From: Chloroflexota bacterium
GTDB taxonomy: Bacteria > Chloroflexota > Limnocylindria > Limnocylindrales > CSP1-4
Reading direction: 5' to 3'
NCBI GenBank assembly: GCA_021812735.1
Contig: JAKAMV010000062.1
Coordinates: 1-21,218 of the forward strand
DNA: 21,218 nucleotides
Below the pieces are notes generated by a model that saw only the letters and a list, made by a program, of their open reading frames with translations, had not been told where the DNA came from and did no database searches. The translations under genes were made by a program, and so were the position numbers. Each line of letters starts with the position of its first letter. The stretch's first letter is position 1. Positions 6,833-13,849 of the stretch are shown in pieces.

Positions 6833-7084
6833 GTGGACGCGCCCACCGAGCAGGCCCTCCGGGCGGAGATCGACCGCGAGCTGTGGCTCCTGGACTCAGC
6901 GGTCGCGATGATCCGCCGGGGCGCGGCGCGGCGGGTGACCGTGGCAAACCTCCCGCTGGGAACGGCGGTCGTCGACGCCGCCAGAGCACGAGCGGGGCGA
7001 TACCAGCTGACGGTGACGCCGGTGTGGGCGCCCGACGACTCGCCCTGCGCGCTCGTCGTGGAGGCCTCGGAGGAGTCCGGTTGA
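6833..7084 (+). CDS. 83-aa protein translationally coupled to the potassium permease
   Basis: I do not recognise a family. The GTG start (6833) has AGGAG at 6821-6825, which overlaps the permease stop codon TAG (6820-6822), with ideal 7-nt spacing, so the two are surely expressed together. The product MDAPTEQALRAEIDRELWLL has an N-terminal helix of about 25 residues, a beta-rich middle (RRVTVANLPLGTAVVDAARA) and another strand pair (YQLTVTPVWAPDDSPCALVVEA). There is no signal peptide or membrane helix, so it is a small cytoplasmic protein. A regulatory or accessory role for the transporter is inferred from coupling only. It converges on the regulator gene that ends at 7150. Confidence 0.75.
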   Translation: MDAPTEQALRAEIDRELWLLDSAVAMIRRGAARRVTVANLPLGTAVVDAARARAGRYQLTVTPVWAPDDSPCALVVEASEESG

Positions 7085-7149
7085 CGTCCAGTCCCGCACC
7101 ACGGGGCGCGGCACCGGGCGCCGGCGCACTCTGACCGGCCAAGCGCTGC

Positions 7150-7875
7150 TCAGTCGGCTGGCGCCTCGCGCACTCGGTAGCCCACGCCGGGCTCGGCCGA
7201 GACGAGGTCGCTCGCGTCGCCGCCGGGGTCGGCCGCCGCCAGCTTGCGGCGCAGCCGCGACACGTACACGTGCAGATAGTGGCCCTCATCGCTGTACGCG
7301 GTGCCCCAGACTGCTCGGAGCAGGCGGCCGCGAGTGAGCACTCGCCCCGGCGCGGCCAACATCTGCTTGAGCAGCTCGTACTCGCGCGGCGTGAGGTCCA
7401 GCGCGTCACCCCGGACGGTCACCACCCGCCGGACCGGGTCCAGCGCGATCGACCCGTTGCGCAGCACGCCCGAGGGCTCCACCGCCGGCCCGCCCGCGCG
7501 CCGCAGCAGTGCGGCGATCCGCGCCCGCACCTCGCCGATGCCGTACGGCTTGGTCACGTAGTCGTCGGCGCCCGCCTCCAGCGCCTCGATCTTGTCGGCC
7601 TCGCGGCCCCGCGCCGAGAGCACCAGGATCGGGGTGGCGGCCTCGCGCCGGACACGGCGGATCACGGCGAGCCCGTCGAGGTCCGGCAGCCCCAGGTCGA
7701 GCATGATCACGTCGGGCCGGGCGGCGTCCCAGGAGTGCAGGGCGCCTGCCGCGTCCGCGGCCTCGGCCACGACGTACCCGTGGCTCGCGAGGTTCTGCGC
7801 CACGGCCGCGCGCGCCACCGCGTCGTCCTCGACCAGCAGGACGTGGGCGCCGCTGATGGGACTACCCTCGCTCAC
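7150..7875 (-). CDS. kdpE: KdpE-like OmpR-family response regulator
   Basis: The 241-aa regulator has a receiver domain (residues 10-124) with E16-D17-D18, phospho-acceptor D60 (VIMLDLGLPDLDG), S87 and K109, and a winged-helix DNA-binding domain (about 136-237). KdpE-type signatures are DKIEALEAGADDYVTKPYG, LTPREYELLK and VWGTAYSDEGHYLHVYVSRL. In E. coli KdpE activates kdpFABC when phosphorylated by KdpD. GTG 7875 is chosen because GGAGGAGG lies 5 nt upstream and homology begins just after it; the frame extends further upstream without homology. The cognate KdpD C-terminal half is on the same strand upstream, but an IS110-type element lies between them, so cotranscription may be broken. No kdpFABC is visible. 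Confidence 0.92.
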   Translation of the reverse strand: MSEGSPISGAHVLLVEDDAVARAAVAQNLASHGYVVAEAADAAGALHSWDAARPDVIMLDLGLPDLDGLAVIRRVRREAATPILVLSARGREADKIEALEAGADDYVTKPYGIGEVRARIAALLRRAGGPAVEPSGVLRNGSIALDPVRRVVTVRGDALDLTPREYELLKQMLAAPGRVLTRGRLLRAVWGTAYSDEGHYLHVYVSRLRRKLAAADPGGDASDLVSAEPGVGYRVREAPAD

Positions 7876-7908
7876 AGAGGCCTCCTCCGGGGAACGCTCG
7901 CGCCGCTT

Positions 7909-7995
7909 GTCCCGCGAGGACTGAGGTGAGACGGCGTCCCCGGAGGTGGACCTCGGAGGCCCGATGCCAGCAAGGGTGTCGTCCCGCGAGGACTG
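7909..7995. repeat. 15-bp direct repeats that each fold as a hairpin, left end of IS110 element
   Basis: GTCCCGCGAGGACTG occurs at 7909-7923 and again exactly at 7981-7995, 72 bp apart. Each contains GTCC-CGCGA-GGAC, a 4-bp stem with a 5-nt loop. They lie in the noncoding stretch between the KdpE-like gene and the transposase start, where IS110 relatives encode their structured bridge RNA. One copy may belong to the element and the other to the target. Confidence 0.6.
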
Positions 7996-9348
7996 GTCCA
8001 TCAGCACGGCGCCGTGTCTCCAGCGCGGGGGTGAACCGGAGCGGAGAGGAGGGGCCATGCTCGGAGTCGGCATCGACTTCGCCGAGGAGTTCCACCTGGT
8101 GGCCTTCGGCCGGCCGGGCGAGGGAGTCATCGAGGTCGTGCGGGTGGACCACACGCCGGCGGCGCTCGCCGCCCTCGTCGACCGCATCACGGCCCTCGAG
8201 CCCGACCCGGCGGAGGTGCGGGTGGTGCTCGAGACGAGCCACGGGACGCTCGTCGAGCGACTGCTCGACGCGGGCTACGTGGTGGTGCCCGTCAACCCCG
8301 ACCTCGTCGCCCGCCGGCGCGGCCCGGCGCGCAAGAAGGACGACGCCGAGGACGCCCGCATCGCCTGCCTCCTCGCGCTCGACCGGCACACGGCGCTGCG
8401 GCCCCTCATCCCGCACGGGGAGCTGGCGTCCGAACTGCGGGCGATCGCCCGCGACGACGAGCGCGCCGCGCGCGACGAGCGGCGCCTGCTCAACCGGCTG
8501 CGGGCGGACCTGCTCGAGACGTTCCCGGCGGCGCTCGTGGTCGCCGCCGACGACCTCGGCGCGCCCACGATGCTCCGGCTCCTGGAGCGCTGGCCGACCG
8601 CGGCCGAGCTCGGGGCCGCCAAGCGCGATGAGATCGTCGCCCTTGCCCGTTCCGTCCATCACGGCTGGCCCGAGCGGTTCGCCGACCGGGTCACGACGGC
8701 GCTCGCGAGCGAGGAGTTCGTCGCCCGCCCGGCGCTCGTGCGGGCCAAGGCGGACACCATCCGCCTGGCGGCCCGTCAGCTCCTGCTGCTCGGTGTCCAG
8801 CGCCGGGCCTGGGAGCGGCGGATGGGCGAGATCCTGCTCGGGGCGAGGCGCTTCGGCCGGGCCCGTGAGCCGCGGGCCGATGAGCGTGGCGAGCAGTTCC
8901 CTGGCGGCGAGATCTACCTGAGCTTTCCCGGCCTCGGTGATCGGCTCGCCGCCAGGGTGGCCGGCGAGATCGGCGACCATCCGGAGATGTTCGCCTCCCC
9001 CAACGGGCTCCAATGCTATGCCGGCAAGGCGCCGGTCACCCGTCGCTCGGGCAAGAGCGAGCTCGTCGTGTCGACCCGCCTCGCCTGCAACGGCCATCTG
9101 CGCGACGCGGTCCAGCAGTGGGCGTTCTGCAGCCTGCGCACCTCGGGCTGGGCGCGCGAGTTCTACGACGGCCAGATCGCGAAGGGCAAGCACCACCACG
9201 CCGCCCTGCGGGCCCTCGGCAACCGCTGGCTCGAGGTGCTCTGGCACTGCCTCAACCGGAGCTGCCGCTACGACGAGGCGACCCATGTCGCCAACCGCAC
9301 CCGCGCGCTCCAGCGAGCCGCGTGAAACGGGGGTTGACAAAGGGTGTC
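7972..9348 (+). mobile_element. IS110-family insertion element between the kdpD-like and kdpE-like genes
   Basis: The element carries one transposase gene with no long terminal inverted repeats, as expected for IS110. The 9-bp sequence AAGGGTGTC occurs at 7972-7980 and 9340-9348. The left copy abuts the GTCCCGCGAGGACTG repeat and the right copy abuts the stop codon of the KdpD-like kinase, so these are my best guess at the ends. TTGACA (9334-9339) lies just inside the right end. In IS110 circles a right-end -35 can join a left-end -10 to drive bridge-RNA and recombinase expression. Exact boundaries are uncertain; the left end could extend to about 7909. Confidence 0.6.
8057..9325 (+). CDS. 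IS110-family DEDD transposase/recombinase
   Basis: The 422-aa recombinase acts on the ends of its own element using a RuvC-like DEDD site plus a serine. The N-terminal domain shows D7 (VGIDFAEE), E59 (VVLETSHG) and D96/D99 in KKDDAEDA. The C-terminal Transposase_20 domain contains FPGLGDRLAARVAGEIGD and CYAGKAPVTRRSGKSE with candidate nucleophile S331, then the HLRDAVQQWAF and RALGNRWLEVLW segments. Length matches intact IS110 proteins and no frameshift is seen, so it may be active. ATG 8057 has a strong purine-rich site (GGAGAGGAGGGG) and homology begins there; an upstream in-frame extension lacks homology. It lies antisense to its kdp-like neighbours. Confidence 0.93.
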   Translation: MLGVGIDFAEEFHLVAFGRPGEGVIEVVRVDHTPAALAALVDRITALEPDPAEVRVVLETSHGTLVERLLDAGYVVVPVNPDLVARRRGPARKKDDAEDARIACLLALDRHTALRPLIPHGELASELRAIARDDERAARDERRLLNRLRADLLETFPAALVVAADDLGAPTMLRLLERWPTAAELGAAKRDEIVALARSVHHGWPERFADRVTTALASEEFVARPALVRAKADTIRLAARQLLLLGVQRRAWERRMGEILLGARRFGRAREPRADERGEQFPGGEIYLSFPGLGDRLAARVAGEIGDHPEMFASPNGLQCYAGKAPVTRRSGKSELVVSTRLACNGHLRDAVQQWAFCSLRTSGWAREFYDGQIAKGKHHHAALRALGNRWLEVLWHCLNRSCRYDEATHVANRTRALQRAA

Positions 9349-10923
9349 TCACTGGAGCACCCTCTCCTCGGGCGCGGCCGGAAGGCGGATTCGGACGCCG
9401 AGGCCGCCGAGCTCGCTCGGCTCCGCCGCAATCGTCCCGCCCATCGCCTCCACGAAGCCCTCGGCGATCGCGAGCCCGAGGCCCATGCCGTGGCGCGAGC
9501 CCTCCTGGCTGGCGCGGACGCGGTAGAAGCGCTCGAACAGGTGGGGCAGGGCGTCGGCGGGCACGCCTGGGCCTCCATCGTCCACCGACAGCAGGAGCCG
9601 GTCCGGCCCGTCCGCGCGCGCCTCGATGCGCACGCGCGCGTCGGGATGGGTGTGGGCGACGGCGTTCTCGAGCACGTTCCCGAGCGCGACATCGAACAGC
9701 ACGGCGTCCGCGAGCACGGGCGGCAGGTCGCCCGGGACGACCGCCTCGATCGCCCGCTGCGCCGGCCCCGACGCGTGGTGGCGGAGGGCGGTCTCGACCA
9801 GCTCCGCGAGCTCGTACGGCTGCAGGTCCGGGCGGATCCCCCCGGACTGGATGCGCCCCATGTCGAGCAGGCCGTTCACGAGCCGGCCGAGCCGTTCGCC
9901 CTCCGCGTCGATCTCGGTGGCCACGTCCCGGACCGCGGCCGCGTCAAGGCTGGGCGCGGCGTCCGCCAGTCCGCCCGCCAGCGCGCGGATGGAGGCCACC
10001 GGGGTCCGGAGGTCGTGCGAGACGGAGTCCATGATCGCTCCCCTGAGCGCGTCACTCTCGCGCGTGACCTCGGCAGCCGTCAGCTTCGCCCGGAGCACGT
10101 CGCGGCGGTGGGCGATCGCCAGCTGGTCGGCGGCGAGGGCCAGCAGGCGCCGTGCCCCGCGTCCCGGACGGGGTTGGCCGGCACCCCGCAGCGCGTGGAT
10201 CCACCCGGCCCGCTCGTCGCCGGCGTCGATCGCGACGATGTAGTGCGCTGCCGCGCCCGCGTCGTCGGCCACGGCGGCGGCGCCATCGTGGAGCCGGATC
10301 CATTCCGAGCTGCCCTCCGCCTCCGAGCGCACCAGCGTCCACGGGCTGCCGGCGCTCGTCGGCGGCGCCGAGCCCGTCCAGGCCGCCGCCCGACCCGGCC
10401 TCGAGGCGGCCTCGACCCAGACCTGGTCCATCTCCGCGTCGTCCCGCAGGCGCACCGCGATCTCGCCCGCCGCCTCCTCGAACGTCGTCGCCAGCGCCAC
10501 GTCGCGGCTCATGGCCACCAGCGCCACGCCCTCGCGGACTCGGCGGTCGGCCTCCTCGGCACGGTCGCGCTGGAGGGCCGCCAGCCTGCCGATGACCACC
10601 GCGACGAGGAGGAACAGCAGGAGGCTCAGCCACTCGGCCGGGTTCGAGACCGCGAAGGTCAGGGTGGGCGCGGTGAACAGGAAGTCGTAGACGAGGAATG
10701 CCGCGCCCGAGGTCGCCACCGCCGCCCAGGTGCCGAGCGTCGAGGCGGCCACCACGACGGCGATCAGGTAGACCGGCGACGCGTCCTGGACGCCGATCCC
10801 GTGCTCCAGGCCGACGGCGGCGAGCGTCGCGAGCGCCAGGGACGCGACGACCAGACCGACGCGGACGGCGAGCTCGCGCGGCGATGCAGCGTCAGTCGTC
10901 GGCACTGTCCTCGGCCCGGGCAT
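9349..10923 (-). CDS. KdpD C-terminal half: DUF4118 membrane sensor histidine kinase
   Basis: The 524-aa kinase corresponds to the C-terminal half of KdpD without the N-terminal KdpD/Usp domains. Four membrane helices (about residues 20-115) include YDFLFTAPTLTFAVSNPAEW, typical of DUF4118. A coiled linker follows, then a GAF-like region (about 135-265). HisKA has H303 (DSVSHDLRTPVAS). HATPase_c has the N box LGNVLENAVAHT (414-425), G1 SVDDGGPGVP (446-455), FERFYR (463-468) and G2 HGMGLGLAIAEG (478-489). ATG 10923 is preferred because GGAGG lies upstream at good spacing, although GTG 10950 stands almost at the predicted transcript start below a TAGGCT -10. The stop codon touches the putative IS110 right end, so the last few residues (RVLQ) may have been altered by the insertion. 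It is expected to signal to the KdpE-like protein. Confidence 0.9.
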   Translation of the reverse strand: MPGPRTVPTTDAASPRELAVRVGLVVASLALATLAAVGLEHGIGVQDASPVYLIAVVVAASTLGTWAAVATSGAAFLVYDFLFTAPTLTFAVSNPAEWLSLLLFLLVAVVIGRLAALQRDRAEEADRRVREGVALVAMSRDVALATTFEEAAGEIAVRLRDDAEMDQVWVEAASRPGRAAAWTGSAPPTSAGSPWTLVRSEAEGSSEWIRLHDGAAAVADDAGAAAHYIVAIDAGDERAGWIHALRGAGQPRPGRGARRLLALAADQLAIAHRRDVLRAKLTAAEVTRESDALRGAIMDSVSHDLRTPVASIRALAGGLADAAPSLDAAAVRDVATEIDAEGERLGRLVNGLLDMGRIQSGGIRPDLQPYELAELVETALRHHASGPAQRAIEAVVPGDLPPVLADAVLFDVALGNVLENAVAHTHPDARVRIEARADGPDRLLLSVDDGGPGVPADALPHLFERFYRVRASQEGSRHGMGLGLAIAEGFVEAMGGTIAAEPSELGGLGVRIRLPAAPEERVLQ

Positions 10924-10958
10924 CAGCCCACCTCCCGTGCGCCCGTCCACGGTCCCGC

Positions 10959-10964
10959 AGCCTA
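10959..10964 (-). promoter_or_regulatory. Candidate -10 element of the kdpD-like gene
   Basis: TAGGCT on the minus strand (10964 to 10959) matches the high-GC -10 pattern and would start transcription near 10952, about 29 nt before ATG 10923. I could not find a good -35. It would let the gene be transcribed independently of the methyltransferase gene 105 bp upstream. Confidence 0.35.
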
Positions 10965-11028
10965 ACGCCCCGCGGGCCGGCGCGCCTGTCGCGTCCGCAG
11001 CCCGGGGAGGGTCCCCGGCCGCGCTCCG

Positions 11029-11913
11029 TCAGCCCTCCAGCGCCTGTGAGATCGCCTCGACGTGGGTGGCGGTGGTGCCGCAGCAGCCGCCGACGATCGT
11101 GGCGCCCATGTCGGCGACGCGGCGGGCGTACGCGGCCGCCTCGTCCGGAGTCCCGGGGTATGTGGTGACGCCGTCGGCGGTGCCGGACGGAATGCCCGCG
11201 TTCGCCTTGGCCACGACGTGGAGGCCCGGGGCGTGCTCGACCAGAATCGGGATGACCGCCTCGACCGGTGCCCAGCCGTCGCCGCAGTTGGCGCCGATCC
11301 CCGCCACCCCGAGCGCAACGAGCCGGTCGGCCGCCTCCTCGGCTCGGTTGCCGAACATCGTGCGGTTGCGGGCCGCGAACACGAGGGTGGCGACGACCGG
11401 CAGACCGGGCGCCCCCTGCCTGGCGCCCTCCACCGCGGCGATCGCCTCGTTGAGGTCCATCATGGTCTCGACCCAGATCACGTCCGCGCCCGCCTCGGCG
11501 AGTGCCGCCGCCTGCTGCGCGTAGGCGTCGCGGACCTCGCCCGCATCCAGCGGGCCGTACGGGACCAGCAGCCCGCCGGTCGGGCCCATCGAGCCGGCCA
11601 CGATCCGCTCGGGCCCGGCGGCGGCGCGGGCGAGCCGGACCGCCGCGGTGCAGACCTCGGCCGTCCTGCCCGCGATCTCCGAGTCCGCGATCCGGATGCG
11701 ATTGGCCCCGAACGTGGACGTCAGGATCAGTCGCGACCCGGCGCCCACGTGGCCGCGATGGACGCCCTCGACCATGGCTGCGCCCTCGGGGGTGAGCAGC
11801 CAGGCCTCGGGGGCCTCCCCTACCGGCATGCCGCCGGCGAACAGGGCGGTCCCCATCGCGCCGTCGGCGATCATCGGGCGAACGAGGGAGTCGGGTGCGG
11901 GCAGCGTCGGCAT
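11029..11913 (-). CDS. Homocysteine S-methyltransferase-family protein
   Basis: The 294-aa cytoplasmic protein is a Zn-dependent TIM-barrel methyltransferase of the homocysteine S-methyltransferase family (Pfam S-methyl_trans, as in MetH N-terminal module, BHMT and MmuM). It starts with the family hallmark IADGAMGTALFAGG (residues 15-28). It has LTSTFGANRIRI (64-75), AGSMGPTGGLL (106-116), VIWVETMMDLNEA (145-157), GANC (C210) and GGCCGTT (C277 and C278), giving the three Cys ligands. The methyl donor cannot be read from sequence: S-methylmethionine, a betaine or another methylated compound. It is not full-length MetH because no pterin or cobalamin domain follows. ATG 11913 lacks a ribosome site but stands 6 nt after a candidate -10, so it may be leaderless. 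Confidence 0.88.
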   Translation of the reverse strand: MPTLPAPDSLVRPMIADGAMGTALFAGGMPVGEAPEAWLLTPEGAAMVEGVHRGHVGAGSRLILTSTFGANRIRIADSEIAGRTAEVCTAAVRLARAAAGPERIVAGSMGPTGGLLVPYGPLDAGEVRDAYAQQAAALAEAGADVIWVETMMDLNEAIAAVEGARQGAPGLPVVATLVFAARNRTMFGNRAEEAADRLVALGVAGIGANCGDGWAPVEAVIPILVEHAPGLHVVAKANAGIPSGTADGVTTYPGTPDEAAAYARRVADMGATIVGGCCGTTATHVEAISQALEG

Positions 11914-11919
11914 GACGGC

Positions 11920-11948
11920 AGCATCCGGGGTGCGCGGCGAGCCGTCAA
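11920..11948 (-). promoter_or_regulatory. Promoter of the methyltransferase gene (probably leaderless)
   Basis: On the minus strand, TTGACG (11948-11943) is followed after exactly 17 bp by GATGCT (11925-11920), then 6 nt and the ATG at 11913. The -35 is 5 of 6 to consensus and the -10 is 3 of 6. Transcription would start at or beside the start codon, which fits the lack of a ribosome site. Confidence 0.5.
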
Positions 11949-12014
11949 GGCGCCGGGCGGATCGCTGTCGTCCGACAGGCGCCGGGCGGATCGCGTGTCG
12001 GACCGGCGGATTGC
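11948..12014. repeat. Iterated GGCGGATYGC repeats upstream of the methyltransferase promoter
   Basis: AGGCGCCGGGCGGATCGC is repeated exactly at 11948-11965 and 11977-11994. The core recurs as GGCGGATTGC at 12005-12014, and GCGGATTGC appears once more at 12054-12062. The first copy overlaps the -35 by one base and the others lie further upstream, a position expected for regulator binding sites. It could equally be low-complexity GC-rich sequence. Confidence 0.45.
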
Positions 12015-12058
12015 GTCCCGAGCCGACGGGCTGCGGCGCACGGGCGGTGGTGCTGCGG

Positions 12059-12300
12059 ATTGCCCGCCCAGCGGGCAATCCTGCACCCCGCTGCCCGCCC
12101 AGCGGGCATCCGCGCGCAGCTGCCCGCCCGGCGGGCACGTGCAACGCCCCCGGAGGACCCGCGAGGGCCCGCCGGGAGCGCTCGGCCGCACGCCCTGCCC
12201 GCCCGGCGGGCACGTGCAACGCAACGCCCGCCCGGCGGGCACGTGCAACGCAACGCCCGCCCGGCGGGCAATCCCGCCTAGCGGGCAATCCCGCCCGCCG
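12059..12300. repeat. Array of about eight GC-rich palindromic repeats (REP-like)
   Basis: The core GCCCGCCCRGCGGGC occurs at about 12062-12076, 12093-12107, 12122-12136, 12197-12211, 12226-12240 and 12255-12269. A variant CCCGCCTAGCGGGC is at 12273-12286 and a truncated copy runs to 12300. Four copies (12122, 12197, 12226, 12255) use the centre CCCGG; the first two use CCCAG. Three central copies carry the same tail, CGTGCAACGC, giving a 29-bp period between 12197 and 12255. The outer copies are flanked by AATC instead. The array lies between same-strand genes 3' of the aminotransferase and contains no credible coding region. Confidence 0.75.
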
Positions 12301-12333
12301 CTGCGTCGACGACCAGGAAAGGCGCGGGAATCA

Positions 12334-12363
12334 CGGCGGCCGACCCCTGAGGGCCGGCCGCCG
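12334..12363 (-). terminator. Terminator-like hairpin after the aminotransferase
   Basis: CGGCGGCCG (12334-12342) pairs with CGGCCGCCG (12355-12363) as a perfect 9-bp stem. A small CCC-TGA-GGG hairpin can form inside the loop. It starts 23 bp after the aminotransferase stop on the minus strand. There is no U-tract. Confidence 0.5.
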
Positions 12364-12386
12364 ACGTCAGTCGCGAGCGCGGGCGT

Positions 12387-13721
12387 TCAGCCGGTGACGG
12401 CCTGGTCCGCGATGTCCAGCGCGCGGTCGATGATCCCGAATCCCTCGGCCAGCTGCTCCTCGTTGATGCACAGCGGCGGGTTCGTGTGGATCGAGTTGTT
12501 GGCGATCATCGTGTACAGCCCGTTCTCGCGGAAGAACTTGCCGATCGCCTTCATCTCGTCGCTGGTGCCGTTGAACGGGGTGATCGGCGTCCAGGGATTC
12601 TGCGAGCGGACGAGGTCGAGGATCCCGAACAGGCCGATGCTGCGGTGCGCGCCCACCGACGGGTGCTTCGCCGCCAGCGCCTCGTGGTGCCGACGCATCA
12701 CCTCGCCCATGCGCGCCGCGTTGCCGATGAGGTCATCCTCCTCGTAGACGCCGATCGTCGCCAGCGCGGCCGCGAGCGAGACCGGGTGCGAGGAGTAGGT
12801 GAGGCCGCCGTAGAACATCCTGGTGTCCATGGCCTCGGCGACCTTGGCGTTCATCGCCACCGCGCCGAGCGGCAGGTAGGACGACGTCAGCCCCTTGGCC
12901 ATCGTCATGAGGTCCGGCACCACGTCCCAGTGGTCCACCGCGAACCAGCGCCCGGTCCGCCCGAATCCCGCCATGACCTCGTCGGCGACCATGAGGATGC
13001 CGTACCTGTCGCACAGCTCCCGGACGCCCTTCAGGTACCCGTCGGGCGGGATCAGGATGCCGTTGGTCCCGACGACCGTCTCGAGGAAGACCGCGGCGAT
13101 CGTCTGGGCGCCCTCGTACTTGATGACGTCCTCGAGGCCGTTCAGCGCCTCGGCGGCCGGACGCGGCTCCTTCTCGCCCCAGCGGTGCGTGTCGGGGTAG
13201 CGGACCACGCCCACGATGCCGGGCTCGTTCGCCCAGCGGCGGTAGTCGCCGGTGAGCGTCATCGCGCCGGCGGTGGCGCCGTGGTACGCGCGGTAGCGGG
13301 CCAGCAGCTTGTACTTGCCGGTGACGTGGCGGGCGAGCTTGATCGCGTTCTCCACCGCCTCGGCCCCGCCCAGGGTGAAGAACACCTTGCTCATGTCGCC
13401 CGGCAGGATCTCCGCGAGCTTCGCGCCGAGGCGGGCGCGGACCTCGGTGGCGAACGCGGGCTGGACGAACTGGAGCTTCGACGCCTGCTCGTTGATGGCG
13501 TCGATGACGCGCCGGTCGCCGTGGCCGATGTTCACCGACATCAGCTGGGCGTTGAAGTCCAGGATCCGCCGACCCTCGGGCGTGTAGAGGTAGACGCCCT
13601 CGGCGCGGTCGATCGCGATGGGGTCCAGCTGCCCCTGGATCGACCACGAGAAGATGGTGTGGGCGCGGGACAGCGAGACGATCTCCTCGCTGGTCATGCG
13701 CGGCGCGGCGCTGATGCCCAT
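12387..13721 (-). CDS. Class III PLP aminotransferase (beta-alanine/taurine/omega-amino acid type)
   Basis: The 444-aa fold-type I PLP enzyme would transfer an omega-amino group to pyruvate or 2-oxoglutarate. Motifs: FFTLGGAEAVENAIKLAR (114-131), ARYRAYHGAT (141-150), ETVVGTNG (214-221), DEVMAGFGRTG (247-257, D247 for the PLP ring nitrogen) and the Schiff-base lysine K276 in MTMAKGLTSSYLPLG. The product resembles taurine--pyruvate/2-oxoglutarate and beta-alanine aminotransferase groups. With a dihydropyrimidinase and an N-carbamoyl-beta-alanine-type amidohydrolase in the same region, beta-alanine to malonate semialdehyde is the most economical guess, but substrate is not proved. ATG 13721 is chosen because GGAGG sits 4 nt upstream, against ATG 13697 with none. 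Transcribed away from the other catabolic genes. Confidence 0.88.
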   Translation of the reverse strand: MGISAAPRMTSEEIVSLSRAHTIFSWSIQGQLDPIAIDRAEGVYLYTPEGRRILDFNAQLMSVNIGHGDRRVIDAINEQASKLQFVQPAFATEVRARLGAKLAEILPGDMSKVFFTLGGAEAVENAIKLARHVTGKYKLLARYRAYHGATAGAMTLTGDYRRWANEPGIVGVVRYPDTHRWGEKEPRPAAEALNGLEDVIKYEGAQTIAAVFLETVVGTNGILIPPDGYLKGVRELCDRYGILMVADEVMAGFGRTGRWFAVDHWDVVPDLMTMAKGLTSSYLPLGAVAMNAKVAEAMDTRMFYGGLTYSSHPVSLAAALATIGVYEEDDLIGNAARMGEVMRRHHEALAAKHPSVGAHRSIGLFGILDLVRSQNPWTPITPFNGTSDEMKAIGKFFRENGLYTMIANNSIHTNPPLCINEEQLAEGFGIIDRALDIADQAVTG

Positions 13722-13785
13722 GAAACCTCCAGTCGGGCCGCGGTGCGGACGGCCCGTGCGGTTGCGACGAGGCGCGATGCGGCCC

Positions 13786-13791
13786 ATTACA
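13786..13791 (-). promoter_or_regulatory. Candidate -10 of the aminotransferase gene
   Basis: TGTAAT on the minus strand (13791-13786) matches TATAAT at 5 of 6 positions and stands out in this GC-rich gap. Transcription would start near 13779, leaving a leader of roughly 58 nt before ATG 13721. No clear -35 was found. Confidence 0.35.
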
Positions 13792-13849
13792 GCACAGCGC
13801 GGCTCGGCCCGGGCGAGCCCGACACCTGCAGCCGGCGCGCCCGGGCGCG

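Noticed and set aside
2633..6846. Very long minus-strand frames across the KdpD N-domain and permease genes
   Set aside because: They consist of Arg/Asp/His/Gly-rich low-complexity sequence typical of antisense frames in high-GC genes. The plus-strand genes have clear family motifs.
8057..9325. IS1111 subgroup with subterminal inverted repeats
   Set aside because: I could not find matching inverted repeats near both ends, and the longer noncoding end is on the 5' side, so the IS110 subgroup is more likely.
12059..12300. CRISPR array
   Set aside because: Spacing is irregular, the repeats are perfect short palindromes, and the intervening sequence is itself repeated instead of unique. No cas genes are near.
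11062..12747. 561-aa plus-strand frame over the methyltransferase and the palindrome array
   Set aside because: Antisense to a gene with Zn ligands intact and partly a translation of palindromic repeats (PAGRA/PPGG-type runs), so not a real protein.
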